A stretch of 58,058 bases of DNA from an uncultured Lachnospiraceae bacterium (lineage in GTDB: Bacteria > Bacillota > Clostridia > Lachnospirales > Lachnospiraceae): assembly GCA_905199445.1 (NCBI GenBank), contig CAJKGK010000023.1, positions 1 through 58,058 on the forward strand, given 5' to 3'. The notes under the pieces are model-generated. The model was given only the letters and a program-made list of their open reading frames with translations, had not been told where the DNA came from and did not search any database. Below are positions 1-8,514 of the stretch, in pieces. The position numbers and the translations under genes were made by a program. Position 1 is the stretch's first letter; each line of letters begins with the position of its first letter.

Positions 1-53
1 TACCTATTCGTAATAGCTACCTGTATTATTGGTTTATAAATTTCATATTTTGT

Positions 54-1553
54 TCAAAATAAAACGATATCTTCTATATTATGACCGCTTTCAGAAAATA
101 TCTTTTGTAAATTATTCTGAAAACAATTCGCATTGTAATTGTTCAACTTAACGATAATCAATTTGCTTTTTGCACGTGTAACCGCTACATAATGGTTGTA
201 TATGCTCGACATATCAGACAATCGATAATCCTCTGCAAATACAATTACCTGTTCAAACTCCAATCCCTTTGAAGAGTGGAATGTAATTGCGATGTGTTTG
301 TATTTATCCGCTTCAAATGCCACATGAAAACTGGTATCAGAAATTGTTTTGAATAATTTGTTTATGTGATCAGGGCGAGTATCATATCCAAGATATTCAG
401 CCAATGCCGTGACACACGAGCCGAAAGACTGCTCATCATCTATAGTCTCTTCAATTCTTTTGAGTAATCTTTTTACGGTGGATACTGTTTTGCGACTTTC
501 ATTTCCTTCAACAGGTATTTCCGAAATTACATCATATGCAGAATACTTTTCAATTATAAGGTATTTAGCAATTGCTGTATAAAGCCACGCTGTATCTGTT
601 GTAATATCAGCAATAGGAGTCTGTGGGATATAAACATACTCTAAACCGTTTGTTGTTAATTCGCTTGCTCCTATTCGTGCGTTATCATTAGAAAACCGCA
701 ATAATGCTGACTTTTTATCGGGAACAATATTAGACAATACTTCTGTTGCCCAATTTGCCTTTGTAGGAGAAAGCCACACAATATTATCTATATTTTCCGT
801 AGGATTGTAAAGACTTCTTGTCTCATCACATAATAGATTAGAATAATTCTGTATTTGTTGACAAGAGCGAAAATTATCTCCCATAAATATCTTTTTAAAA
901 TTAGGTTTGTTCCAGATGCTTTTAAAAGCCTCTGGATAAGCCCCCCTCCATATATAAATCGATTGTTTTTCATCTCCCACAACAAAGGTTTCGATATTCA
1001 ATTCATCACATAAATACATAAAGAATTTATGCATTGATTTGTCGCAATCTTGATATTCATCGATATATATTTTAAAATATTTGGCTTGAAGATAAAGTCT
1101 ACAAGCCGAAGAATTTTCTACAATTTCTTGAGCCAAATCAAAAATAAAGTTCCTTTTATTATCTCGATATGAGCAGAGGATACCTTCATTCCTTATTTTT
1201 TCAATAGCTTCTTGAAAAGTATCAACTTTAACTGAATAGTCCGTACTCATGTCCAAATCGAAATCAACACCATAGACATCCTTCATAAAAGGCTTTATAA
1301 CTTCTTCAATAACGAAACTGTTATTTGTTCCAATGAAGTGTTGAACTACATCGACAGACAATCTATCCTTTATTTCTTGTGCTGCTTTTATTGTAAAAGT
1401 AATTGCAGCAATAACTTTATGTGTATGATTATCATCAATTTCCTTAGCAATTTTATTAACCATTGTATGGGTTTTTCCTGTTCCTGCACTTGCCCTTACT
1501 ATTAAGTTACCGGGAGTTTCTACTATTTTCTCTTGAATTGGAGATAGTTTCAT
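54..1553 (-). CDS. gajB: UvrD/Rep-family helicase, GajB-like (Gabija component)
   Basis: Superfamily 1A helicase of about 500 residues, close to the usual GajB size of about 494. Visible motifs: Walker A ASAGTGKT (residues 21-28), motif II IDEYQD, motif III VVGDEKQSIYIWRG, motif IV around NFRSCQQI, motif V TFHSSKGLEFEQV and motif VI YVAVTRAKSKL. In Gabija, GajB is thought to sense or process DNA and activate the GajA nuclease; that role is known for the family and inferred here. The start at 1553 is preferred because GGAGG lies seven bases upstream. Its ATG overlaps the gajA stop in an ATGA, implying translational coupling. Only 53 bases follow it in the window, so a further downstream gene cannot be excluded. 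A generic UvrD/PcrA paralogue is the alternative, but size and partner argue for GajB. Confidence 0.85.
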   Translation of the reverse strand: MKLSPIQEKIVETPGNLIVRASAGTGKTHTMVNKIAKEIDDNHTHKVIAAITFTIKAAQEIKDRLSVDVVQHFIGTNNSFVIEEVIKPFMKDVYGVDFDLDMSTDYSVKVDTFQEAIEKIRNEGILCSYRDNKRNFIFDLAQEIVENSSACRLYLQAKYFKIYIDEYQDCDKSMHKFFMYLCDELNIETFVVGDEKQSIYIWRGAYPEAFKSIWNKPNFKKIFMGDNFRSCQQIQNYSNLLCDETRSLYNPTENIDNIVWLSPTKANWATEVLSNIVPDKKSALLRFSNDNARIGASELTTNGLEYVYIPQTPIADITTDTAWLYTAIAKYLIIEKYSAYDVISEIPVEGNESRKTVSTVKRLLKRIEETIDDEQSFGSCVTALAEYLGYDTRPDHINKLFKTISDTSFHVAFEADKYKHIAITFHSSKGLEFEQVIVFAEDYRLSDMSSIYNHYVAVTRAKSKLIIVKLNNYNANCFQNNLQKIFSESGHNIEDIVLF

Positions 1554-3229
1554 TCGGCAACCTCCTTCAAACATGCAAAGTTGTAATGATTATAGATTGT
1601 TCTGCAATCTGTATCCGAAAGTTTCTCAATCAACTCCACCATATGATAGTGCTTTGCATCTTGTAAATATTTAACAGGATTATCATTATCCAATAAAACT
1701 GATAATCTATCATGCAAAAACTCGTCTAAATCATTTTCTAAATCCACTTTTGATAAGAAAATATGAAAGTCACTTCGTATTTTATCTAAAGTATTTATAT
1801 TTGAATTATATAAACTCCTCTTGGCAGAAACAGAATTCTCTTGAATTTGTTTAGTAGGCAGACGCTTTTCCCCAATATAATTATTACAGCGTGAAAAGCC
1901 TAAAACGCTATATGTACCTTTTCCCGTTACCGCTCTCAAATCATTGTCAGTTTTTACCACATTAAAAATTTCAAGTTCATCCAGGATAGAAAAATATGTT
2001 TCAAATCCCACACCATCAACTGGTAAAATATATATTCCATCTACTTCATAAAAAGGATGCACTACTGAAAGGACTTTGCTAAATAGCATATATTCAGATG
2101 GTCCTTCAACCAAAAGTACTTTGTTAGCAAAGATTGCTTCTGACAAACAACGGTTTAACATTTTCCTGTTTTTCTCATAAGCATCAGGCACTTTATAAAA
2201 TGTGCTAATACTATTGATTTTTCGCTCACTATATATTCGAACTAAATTTACATTATCCATTTCATAAAGAACAAAAGGCGAATGAGTTGTTACAAACAAG
2301 TATGTGTATTTGCTATCGGTAAAAAGTATTTGTGATAATGCAATCTGCATAGACTTATGAAGATGGTTTTCAGGCTCCTCAATTAAAAACAAATTGATTT
2401 TCTTTTCCGCATTTTCATCTGACAGTATGTCGTATATTGAATATGCCAATAACTTTTTCCTACCTTCCCCAGCAGTAGGATATAAATTATCATCATTATC
2501 TTGTTTAATATATGGAATGATATTTGAGTACAATCCCTTTACTGCGATTTCGGATTTTATTGAAACAGATATCCCTTCATCATGGAATTTTTGATATTCT
2601 GGCGTAAGTTTATCCTCAAATTCTTTAATTCCAGACAGAGAAGCAATATGACCATTCAAATCGTCAACTGTATTTTGAATTTTTGCCAGAATATCTTTAT
2701 CTTCGTCCTTTTCATTTCTAACAAGCTGGTTCACATTCTTTTTAAATAGGGAATACAAATCAACATAAGAGTCAATATAAATGACATTAAATACGTAGTC
2801 TATTTCATATAAATATCCTCTTTGCTTCATTTCGTAAAGATGATTAATATCACCACCCCACGATAATATCGGTAGAGCGAGCATTTCTGTTTTGCTATAT
2901 TCTGCAAAAAGCTTTATATATACCTTATTATGCTCACTTAGCAATGCACCTTTTAGCTGTGCACGGAGTTTTTGACAATCGCTGTCAGCAACATCACTAA
3001 TATCTATAGTAACAACAATCTCAATTGGTTTATCAAGCTGCTTATTATGAAAATCCGAATCTAAAAGGTTTTGTTTACGAATATCTTTATCGAATACATA
3101 TCGTAGAGCGTACAAGAAATTTGTTTTCCCCACATCATTTAGACCAAAAAATATGTTTTTATTTGATAAGTCAAGTTCAACATTATCAAAATTTCTAAAT
3201 TTTTTAATAACTACTTTTTCAAATTTCAT
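1550..3229 (-). CDS. gajA: OLD-family ATPase with TOPRIM nuclease domain, GajA-like (Gabija component)
   Basis: About 559 residues, near the usual GajA length of about 578. The N-terminal half is an SMC/RecF-like ABC ATPase: Walker A GLNDVGKT (residues 29-36), a Walker B-type segment LFLIEEPENHLH and a switch-like VTTHSPFVL. The C-terminal half is a TOPRIM domain: KVLLVEGPSEYMLF carries the conserved Glu, and ILPVDGVG followed by KTDNDL carries the acidic metal ligands. GajA proteins are nucleotide-sensing DNA-nicking enzymes that act with GajB. An in-frame ATG at 3250 is possible but has no ribosome binding site, while GGTGAAAG precedes the ATG at 3229. The coding DNA is visibly AT-rich compared with the core genes to the right, which suggests transfer. 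An OLD nuclease alone would be the alternative call; the coupled helicase supports Gabija. Confidence 0.85.
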   Translation of the reverse strand: MKFEKVVIKKFRNFDNVELDLSNKNIFFGLNDVGKTNFLYALRYVFDKDIRKQNLLDSDFHNKQLDKPIEIVVTIDISDVADSDCQKLRAQLKGALLSEHNKVYIKLFAEYSKTEMLALPILSWGGDINHLYEMKQRGYLYEIDYVFNVIYIDSYVDLYSLFKKNVNQLVRNEKDEDKDILAKIQNTVDDLNGHIASLSGIKEFEDKLTPEYQKFHDEGISVSIKSEIAVKGLYSNIIPYIKQDNDDNLYPTAGEGRKKLLAYSIYDILSDENAEKKINLFLIEEPENHLHKSMQIALSQILFTDSKYTYLFVTTHSPFVLYEMDNVNLVRIYSERKINSISTFYKVPDAYEKNRKMLNRCLSEAIFANKVLLVEGPSEYMLFSKVLSVVHPFYEVDGIYILPVDGVGFETYFSILDELEIFNVVKTDNDLRAVTGKGTYSVLGFSRCNNYIGEKRLPTKQIQENSVSAKRSLYNSNINTLDKIRSDFHIFLSKVDLENDLDEFLHDRLSVLLDNDNPVKYLQDAKHYHMVELIEKLSDTDCRTIYNHYNFACLKEVAE

Positions 3230-3294
3230 ATATGTTCTTTCACCATCCATCTTGTTTGTATAATAAGAAAATTATACCATTATTCCATAATTAA

Positions 3295-4179
3295 TCATAT
3301 AATTTTCTTTGCATTTAGCTCATATGTATTGGGTGATAAAACCATCTGATAAATATCAATACTATTCTTTTTTCCAAATTGAATTATCTCTTCTTTAAAA
3401 TTCTCAGAGATTTTCGCTCCTAAATAAAACGCTTTTATATTTTCTTTCAAATCCAAAACATATTTTCCATTTGGATATTTCAATTTTTCTGGCATTACTT
3501 TATTGAAATTAGCCGTCACAATTCGCCATTCTTTCTCATACGACCAAACATCGGATTTACGACAAGTCGTCTTATAAATCCATTCTGTATTTTCACTTAA
3601 CATATCTGCTTTAGAAACAGCATATCTATCCTTTGTATATATTACTGGGTATAAATGTTTATAAAGCATATCACTTTCTTTAAAATCATACTCTATACAA
3701 AATCCAGTATGATTCTGAGCATAATGGCTCCACATAAGCATAGAGTCATACACCTCAGATAAACAGACAACTCTTACAGCATCCTTGATTGTACTCATAC
3801 AATCATTTAATCCATTTTGCAAAATATTCATCCAAGAGTCAGAAAGCCTTCCTCCATGAGCCTGCAGAACTATTTGCATCGCCCTTTCAATATTGTCAGA
3901 ATAAAGAATTCTATTTTTTTCTTCCTGTTTAAGTGAAAATCTTCTTTCCAAAAGATGTATATATGTTTCTCTATCAAGTACACCTTCCAATGCATCTGAC
4001 TGAAAGCAAAATTCACAATCATAGGGGTCGTTGAAATAAAGTGGTGATGATGGATATACTAATCCTTCAAAAGCTTCAAACTTCCATTTTTCAATGTTAA
4101 TTATCCTCTGATCAATATAGCTATAATCATTCAGTTTTTCCGTATTAAATGACCTGTACCTGAATAACGTTCTTCTCAT
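3295..4179 (-). CDS. DUF2971 family protein, first gene of the Gabija-like cassette
   Basis: Soluble 294-residue protein with the hallmarks of DUF2971: an N-terminal segment (LFRYRSF, then SSPLYFNDPYDCEF), a central VVCLSEVYDSMLMWSHYA followed by NHTGFCIEYDF, and a C-terminal WSYEKEWRIV. No signal peptide or membrane segment is visible. The biochemical function of DUF2971 is not established to my knowledge; family members are often met near defence genes and mobile DNA. It starts with a good site (AGGGAGAGGA before ATG) and ends only 65 bases before gajA, with no terminator between, so the three genes probably form one transcript. It could be a third component of the system, an accessory or regulator, or an independent defence gene. 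The family call is firm; the role is open. Confidence 0.75.
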   Translation of the reverse strand: MRRTLFRYRSFNTEKLNDYSYIDQRIINIEKWKFEAFEGLVYPSSPLYFNDPYDCEFCFQSDALEGVLDRETYIHLLERRFSLKQEEKNRILYSDNIERAMQIVLQAHGGRLSDSWMNILQNGLNDCMSTIKDAVRVVCLSEVYDSMLMWSHYAQNHTGFCIEYDFKESDMLYKHLYPVIYTKDRYAVSKADMLSENTEWIYKTTCRKSDVWSYEKEWRIVTANFNKVMPEKLKYPNGKYVLDLKENIKAFYLGAKISENFKEEIIQFGKKNSIDIYQMVLSPNTYELNAKKII

Positions 4180-4194
4180 ACGTATCCTCTCCCT

Positions 4195-4240
4195 TTACTC
4201 TCGAACAAGCTTTATTATATTACACTAATTATAATAAAGC
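4195..4240 (-). promoter_or_regulatory. Likely promoter of the DUF2971-gajA-gajB cassette
   Basis: On the minus strand a TATAAT lies 17 bases downstream of a weak CTGCTT and about 35 bases before the DUF2971 start codon. A second TATAAT-like block lies in the same AT-rich stretch. The -35 would fall in the tail of the rlmD terminator, so cassette transcription starts where the upstream unit ends. Weak -35; the call rests on position. Confidence 0.35.
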
Positions 4241-4271
4241 AGCCGCTTACCCATTCAATAAGCAAGCGGCT
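4233..4271 (-). terminator. Intrinsic terminator of rlmD
   Basis: Read on the minus strand, AGCCGCTT and AAGCGGCT form an 8-bp stem (4271-4264 with 4248-4241), followed by GCTTTATTATAATT. It lies seven bases after the rlmD stop codon and separates the core gene from the AT-rich cassette. Confidence 0.7.
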
Positions 4272-4277
4272 TTGTCA

Positions 4278-5993
4278 TTAAATCACCTCAAAATGTTTCA
4301 AGGCATCCTTTATCGCTTCCACTTTCTCTGCTGTCGGATGCTTCCTGGGCTGTTTCAATTCTTCTACCGCATTAGGGGCATCATACATTGGCAAGCCCAA
4401 ACTTCTCTTTACCTCCGCTATATAAGCAGTATGTACCTTGAAGCCATATTTAGCTTCTATGTATTCCTTTATCATTTTGTAGGTAACTCGCTCTTTCGGC
4501 TTGTACGCCTCGGCTCTTTTAGCGATATTATCAAGCGGCACTTTGCCCTCTCCCTCGCCAAACTCCACTTTTACGCTGATTGTGCTGTCAGGTTTTTTGT
4601 GGGAAAGCATTACTACCGTCTCAACATGCACACTATGTCCAAACATATCCACACACTGTACCTTTTCCACCTTATACCCCGAACCTTCCAGCACCTTCAG
4701 ATCTCGGGCCAGGGTTGCCGGATCACAGCTGACATATACAATTCTTTTAGGTTCCATTTTAACCATGCAGTCCAAAAGGGCTGCATCACAGCCTTTACGC
4801 GGCGGATCGACGACAATCACATCTGCGTAAATACCATTTTTCTCATATTCTGCAGGAAGAACTTCCTCGGCTTTTCCTACAAAAAATTCCACATTATCCA
4901 TATGATTCAGTCGGGCATTGCGCCGGGCATCGTCGATCGCCTGGGGAACAATTTCAACACCATAAACTTTTGAAGCCTTTTGAGCCAGAAACAAAGAAAT
5001 GGTTCCAATACCGCAGTATAAATCCCAGACAACTTCCCCCTCGTTTAAATCGGCAAATTCCAGAGCTTTGCCATACAACACTTTTGTCTGCTCCGGATTA
5101 ACCTGATAAAAAGAAAGCGGTGAAATCTGATAGCGGATATCTCCAATATAATCCGTAATATAATCCTTTCCCCATAAGGTTCTGACCTGGCTGCCCAGAA
5201 TCACATTTGTATTTTCTCTGTTAATATTAATGCTGATGCTGGTCATCCCGGGAATATCCTTTAAAACATCAATCAGTGCTTGCGGCGCCGGTATTTGATT
5301 GCCATTAATCACAAGACAAACCATGACTTCACCGGTCGTCTTTCCTATACGGGTTAAAATATGGCGCACTAACCCATGTCCCGTTACCTCATCATACGGC
5401 TGTATTTTATTTTCCTCCATCCAATGGCGAATTCGGGTAACCAGCTGCTCATTCAGCGGATGCTGAATATAGCAGTGGGTTGTATCGATAATTGAATGCG
5501 TTCTCCCTGCATAAAAACCAGTCACAATTTTTCCGTCTTTGCCTCGTCCTACCGGAAACTGGGCCTTATTTCTGTAATAGTAAGGTTCTTGCATGCCGAT
5601 AATCGGCAGCATTTCATAATTTTGAATGCCGCCCACACGTTCCAGGAGATTTCTCACCTTATTTTCTTTAAATTCCAGCTGCTTTTTATAATCCATATGC
5701 ATGATCTGACAGCCGCCGCACGCTCTGGCCTGAGGGCAGCGGGGTGCCGTTCTGTACGGTGAAGGGGTTATGACTTCAATCAAACGTCCATATCCATAAT
5801 TCTTCTTTGTCTTAATCACCTTAACTCTGACTGTATCGCCAATCAATGCATCTTTTACAAAAAGGGTATAACCTGCACCTTCTGATGGCTGTGTACGGGT
5901 TTGGATTTTTCCGATCCCCTCACCGTCAGAACCTAGATCTGTAATTTCTATTACATATTCATCATTTTTCTGTATGACTTTTTTTTGATCCAT
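4278..5993 (-). CDS. rlmD: 23S rRNA (uracil-5-)-methyltransferase, RumA/RlmD type, with C-terminal extension
   Basis: SAM-dependent RNA m5U methyltransferase. In order: an N-terminal TRAM domain (ITDLGSDGEGIGKI and the following beta segments), the Fe-S cysteine cluster in RCPQARACGGCQIMH, a Rossmann SAM site VWDLYCGIGTISLFLA, and the catalytic Cys in VYVSCDPATLARDL. After the methyltransferase core there are about 100 further residues (from about KPDSTISVKVEFGEG to the end) that classical RlmD lacks. They read as a small helical or winged-helix module rich in Lys and Glu. The start at 5993 is chosen because GAGGAG stands eight bases upstream; an in-frame start at 6008 precedes that site. RlmD, RlmCD and TrmFO-independent tRNA enzymes are hard to separate by eye, so the target uridine is not certain. 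Confidence 0.85.
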   Translation of the reverse strand: MDQKKVIQKNDEYVIEITDLGSDGEGIGKIQTRTQPSEGAGYTLFVKDALIGDTVRVKVIKTKKNYGYGRLIEVITPSPYRTAPRCPQARACGGCQIMHMDYKKQLEFKENKVRNLLERVGGIQNYEMLPIIGMQEPYYYRNKAQFPVGRGKDGKIVTGFYAGRTHSIIDTTHCYIQHPLNEQLVTRIRHWMEENKIQPYDEVTGHGLVRHILTRIGKTTGEVMVCLVINGNQIPAPQALIDVLKDIPGMTSISININRENTNVILGSQVRTLWGKDYITDYIGDIRYQISPLSFYQVNPEQTKVLYGKALEFADLNEGEVVWDLYCGIGTISLFLAQKASKVYGVEIVPQAIDDARRNARLNHMDNVEFFVGKAEEVLPAEYEKNGIYADVIVVDPPRKGCDAALLDCMVKMEPKRIVYVSCDPATLARDLKVLEGSGYKVEKVQCVDMFGHSVHVETVVMLSHKKPDSTISVKVEFGEGEGKVPLDNIAKRAEAYKPKERVTYKMIKEYIEAKYGFKVHTAYIAEVKRSLGLPMYDAPNAVEELKQPRKHPTAEKVEAIKDALKHFEVI

Positions 5994-6063
5994 CACTTCA
6001 CTCCTCATTGGTCATCCATTGGCCTGCTTATTTATTTTTATACAAGAAAGCCCTCTTACGTAT

Positions 6064-6115
6064 AAAAGCCTCTCTTACGTTCCGGAAACTTTTCACAAAA
6101 CAAAGAGCGGCTTTT
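6064..6115 (-). terminator. Intrinsic terminator of yhaM
   Basis: On the minus strand AAAAGCC-G-CTCTT pairs with AAGAG-A-GGCTTTT (7 + 5 bp around one mismatch), ending in a short T run. It lies just after the yhaM stop. Confidence 0.55.
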
Positions 6116-6137
6116 ATGTCTCATGGCATCTTTAGTA

Positions 6138-7079
6138 TTATTTCGATGTTTTTCGAATATTAGAATCCAGAAAACGGTTAAAGCCCAGCCATTCCAGATT
6201 ATCTGGCGTACCGCGGAACAATTCCGTCATTGTCTGCATCTTGGCATCTGTATTGTCCGCCAGATTTAAAGCCATGGCTTCAATCAAAGCCGGCTTTTTA
6301 GGAGAGCCGTATTCAAACTCACCATGATGAGCCACAATACAGTGTTTCAGCTCGTTCTCAAGAATCTCTGGAAATCCCGGTATCTCCCTGACCCGATCGT
6401 GGATCATCTCAACGCCGATCACAATATGACCAATCAGCTGACCTTCATCGGTATAATCATTGGCCGGGAATAAAGACAGCTCCTTTGTTTTTCCGATATC
6501 ATGAAACAGCGCCGCTGTCATCAGCAGATCCCGATTTAAAATCTCATAACGTGTACAATAAAAATCACACAGTTTCATCACACCCAATGTATGTTCCAGC
6601 AATCCGCCCATAAATCCATGGTGAACACTTTTAGCCGCCGAATGTTTGACAAAGTTTTCGATAAATGCCTTATCTTTCACAAAATAACTTTCAGCCAGGG
6701 TTTTTAAATAAGTATTCTTTATGCTGCCAATAAAATCAGTCAATTCTTTATACATTGTTCCAACACTGTAAATACTGGCCGGCATATAATCAGCCACATT
6801 ATACTCGATTTCCTGAACACGGCGGACACGACGGATATTCAACTGCAGGGAGTTCTGAAAACTTGTGACCTGACCTTCGATTTTAATAAAATCCAATGAC
6901 TCAAAGTGCTCGATTCCTCCGGTAATTTCCCATATTTTTGCATCAATAGTTCCTGTTTTATCCTGCAGAATCATGGAATAATAGCTCTTTCCAGCCTTTG
7001 TCTTAAGCGTCTGTTTATTTTTGCACAGATAAATATCAGAAATCATTTCTCCTTCTCTGAATGTCTCAATAAATTTCAT
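6138..7079 (-). CDS. yhaM: 3'-5' exoribonuclease YhaM family (OB fold + HD domain)
   Basis: 313 residues, the same size as Bacillus YhaM (314). The N-terminal third is an OB-fold nucleic-acid-binding domain (ISDIYLCKNKQTLKTKAGKSYY to FQNSLQLNIRRV). The rest is an HD phosphohydrolase-type domain with HHGFMGGLLEHTLGVM, ALFHDIGKTKEL and IVAHHGEFEYGSP supplying metal ligands. YhaM is a Mn-dependent 3'-5' exonuclease acting on RNA and single-stranded DNA, involved in trimming decay intermediates. The start at 7079 has AAAGAGG nine bases upstream; the longer frame to 7148 lacks a site and adds no conserved sequence. It stands alone on the minus strand with its own terminator. Confidence 0.85.
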   Translation of the reverse strand: MKFIETFREGEMISDIYLCKNKQTLKTKAGKSYYSMILQDKTGTIDAKIWEITGGIEHFESLDFIKIEGQVTSFQNSLQLNIRRVRRVQEIEYNVADYMPASIYSVGTMYKELTDFIGSIKNTYLKTLAESYFVKDKAFIENFVKHSAAKSVHHGFMGGLLEHTLGVMKLCDFYCTRYEILNRDLLMTAALFHDIGKTKELSLFPANDYTDEGQLIGHIVIGVEMIHDRVREIPGFPEILENELKHCIVAHHGEFEYGSPKKPALIEAMALNLADNTDAKMQTMTELFRGTPDNLEWLGFNRFLDSNIRKTSK

Positions 7080-7248
7080 AATATATAGCCTCTTTCTAAT
7101 TCTTTGATCATTTCTGTCAATTACAGCCTCCCCGAAAATAAACAACAACCGGTAAAGCTGTGCTTTTACTATTATACTTCATCCCGGAAGATTTGACCAT
7201 ATTTTTTATTTTTCCATGTCTTGATTCAAGCGACGATGATTGTACACC

Positions 7249-7283
7249 AAAAAACCTGTGAATCTCCAAAATGATTCACAGGT
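7249..7283 (-). terminator. Intrinsic terminator of the MBL hydrolase gene
   Basis: Minus strand: ACCTGTGAAT and ATTCACAGGT form a perfect 10-bp stem with a 10-nt loop, followed by six T. It lies 18 bases after the stop codon. Confidence 0.8.
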
Positions 7284-7300
7284 CTAAATAACACAACCAA

Positions 7301-8167
7301 TTATGCCTTTTTGCCGTAAACCTTCATCAGTTCTTCCTTCACAATAAAAATGCTGACATTGTTCCAGCGAACTCTGCACAATGTGGATGCTTTGGGGTCC
7401 ATCTCAATAAACGGATGATTCAGCTGATCTTCAATTTTAGCCTCTCCACGGTAAATAGCCTGCACAAGCTCCATATAATCTTCAATGTAACTAATGCTGA
7501 TCGGTGTCCCGTTGTGATTGGGAAGCACATATGTATAGCTGGCTCTCAGCTCATAAATATCTTTTGCATTTTCATAGAGATTGTCCAGACGCTCTTTGAC
7601 ATCGTAATTCAGCTGAGAATTGCCGGAATTATCAAACATCAGTGTCTGAGCAGATTCATATTCATCGCCGGTAAAGATCATCTTATGCGTTCTGTCAAGG
7701 AAAAACAGCGTACTGTTGCAGTGTGCCGGTCTGGCCTCAATAACCTCCACAATACGTCCGCCCAGATCAAGGACATCCCCGCTGCCCACAATATATTTTT
7801 CATAATCCGGATGAGGAAGCTTGGAAAGGTCGAAAGGAACCGCGCCTTCGCCTTCCACAGACGCTCTGTCCAGCAGCCATCCCTGACTCATATAAACTTT
7901 CTCAAATTCACCGTTGCCGCCGGCATGGTCCGGATGATAATGGGTATTGGCCACAATCACCGGCTTATCTGTCAGTTGCTCTACAAATGCTCTCAGATTG
8001 CCTGCACCATAGCCGGTATCCAGCAAAAGTGCCTTTTCACTACCTTCCAGAAGATACATATATTCTGTCCCATTCATAAATTGAATAATCCAGGTTTGCG
8101 CATCCAGCCGCCATGCCATATAGCTTCCAAAAATCTCCTGAAGTTTTTCCTGTGTCATTGTTTCCAT
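7301..8167 (-). CDS. Metallo-beta-lactamase-fold hydrolase
   Basis: 288-residue MBL-fold protein. The metal-binding signature THYHPDHAGG is intact (HxHxDH), with a later His in ARPAHCNSTLFF, an Asp in IFTGDEY and a final His in VLPNHNG, consistent with a dinuclear zinc site. The N-terminal strand segment (EYMYLLEGSEKALLLDTGYG) is typical of glyoxalase II-like and flavodiiron-like folds, but there is no flavodoxin domain. The substrate cannot be named. The start at 8167 has a strong AGGAGGA eight bases upstream; the frame continues to 8218 without a better site. Monocistronic, with a terminator downstream. Confidence 0.75.
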   Translation of the reverse strand: METMTQEKLQEIFGSYMAWRLDAQTWIIQFMNGTEYMYLLEGSEKALLLDTGYGAGNLRAFVEQLTDKPVIVANTHYHPDHAGGNGEFEKVYMSQGWLLDRASVEGEGAVPFDLSKLPHPDYEKYIVGSGDVLDLGGRIVEVIEARPAHCNSTLFFLDRTHKMIFTGDEYESAQTLMFDNSGNSQLNYDVKERLDNLYENAKDIYELRASYTYVLPNHNGTPISISYIEDYMELVQAIYRGEAKIEDQLNHPFIEMDPKASTLCRVRWNNVSIFIVKEELMKVYGKKA

Positions 8168-8236
8168 TAAATATCTCCTCCTTATTGATACCGCACCTTC
8201 CCACACTCCGGACAGCATAACTATTTTATCTAAGCT

Positions 8237-8415
8237 TCAGATATCACTATCTGTCTCCGGCAATACAGGGAATACCAGTTTTGCACCATTTTTTATTGTC
8301 CACGTATACGATGCCTCGTTCATCAATATATCATCCCCCCGTGATTTCCATGTATCATTATACTCTATCCCCGCGCCTTTGACCACCGTAAACTTTTTGT
8401 TTCCTTTTTGTTCAT
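8237..8415 (-). pseudogene. Possible 3' remnant of a lost gene
   Basis: The 347-base gap between the MBL gene and mutS2 holds one readable stretch of about 60 codons on the minus strand, rich in Thr, Lys, Trp and acidic residues (GIEYNDTWKSRGDD, then NEASYTWTIKNGAKLVF). It has no convincing ribosome binding site or start and I recognise no family. It reads like the C-terminal end of a secreted or hypothetical protein whose 5' part is gone, but chance cannot be excluded. The mutS2 promoter must lie in the right end of the same gap; no clear -35/-10 pair is visible. Confidence 0.2.
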
Positions 8416-8514
8416 AATCAGTTAAAATAATAATGATCAGCATTGATCTCAATATCAAAGACTATCGTTTTATGATTGTTGAGAACATTATACAAGAATT
8501 GCAGGTGAATGATT

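Noticed and set aside
4272..4973. Plus-strand open frame of 233 codons opposite rlmD
   Set aside because: Lies wholly antisense to a clear methyltransferase; composition rich in His, Phe and Ile as expected of a shadow frame; no ribosome binding site.
7415..8170. Plus-strand open frame of 251 codons opposite the MBL hydrolase
   Set aside because: Antisense shadow of a gene with intact catalytic motifs; no start signal.
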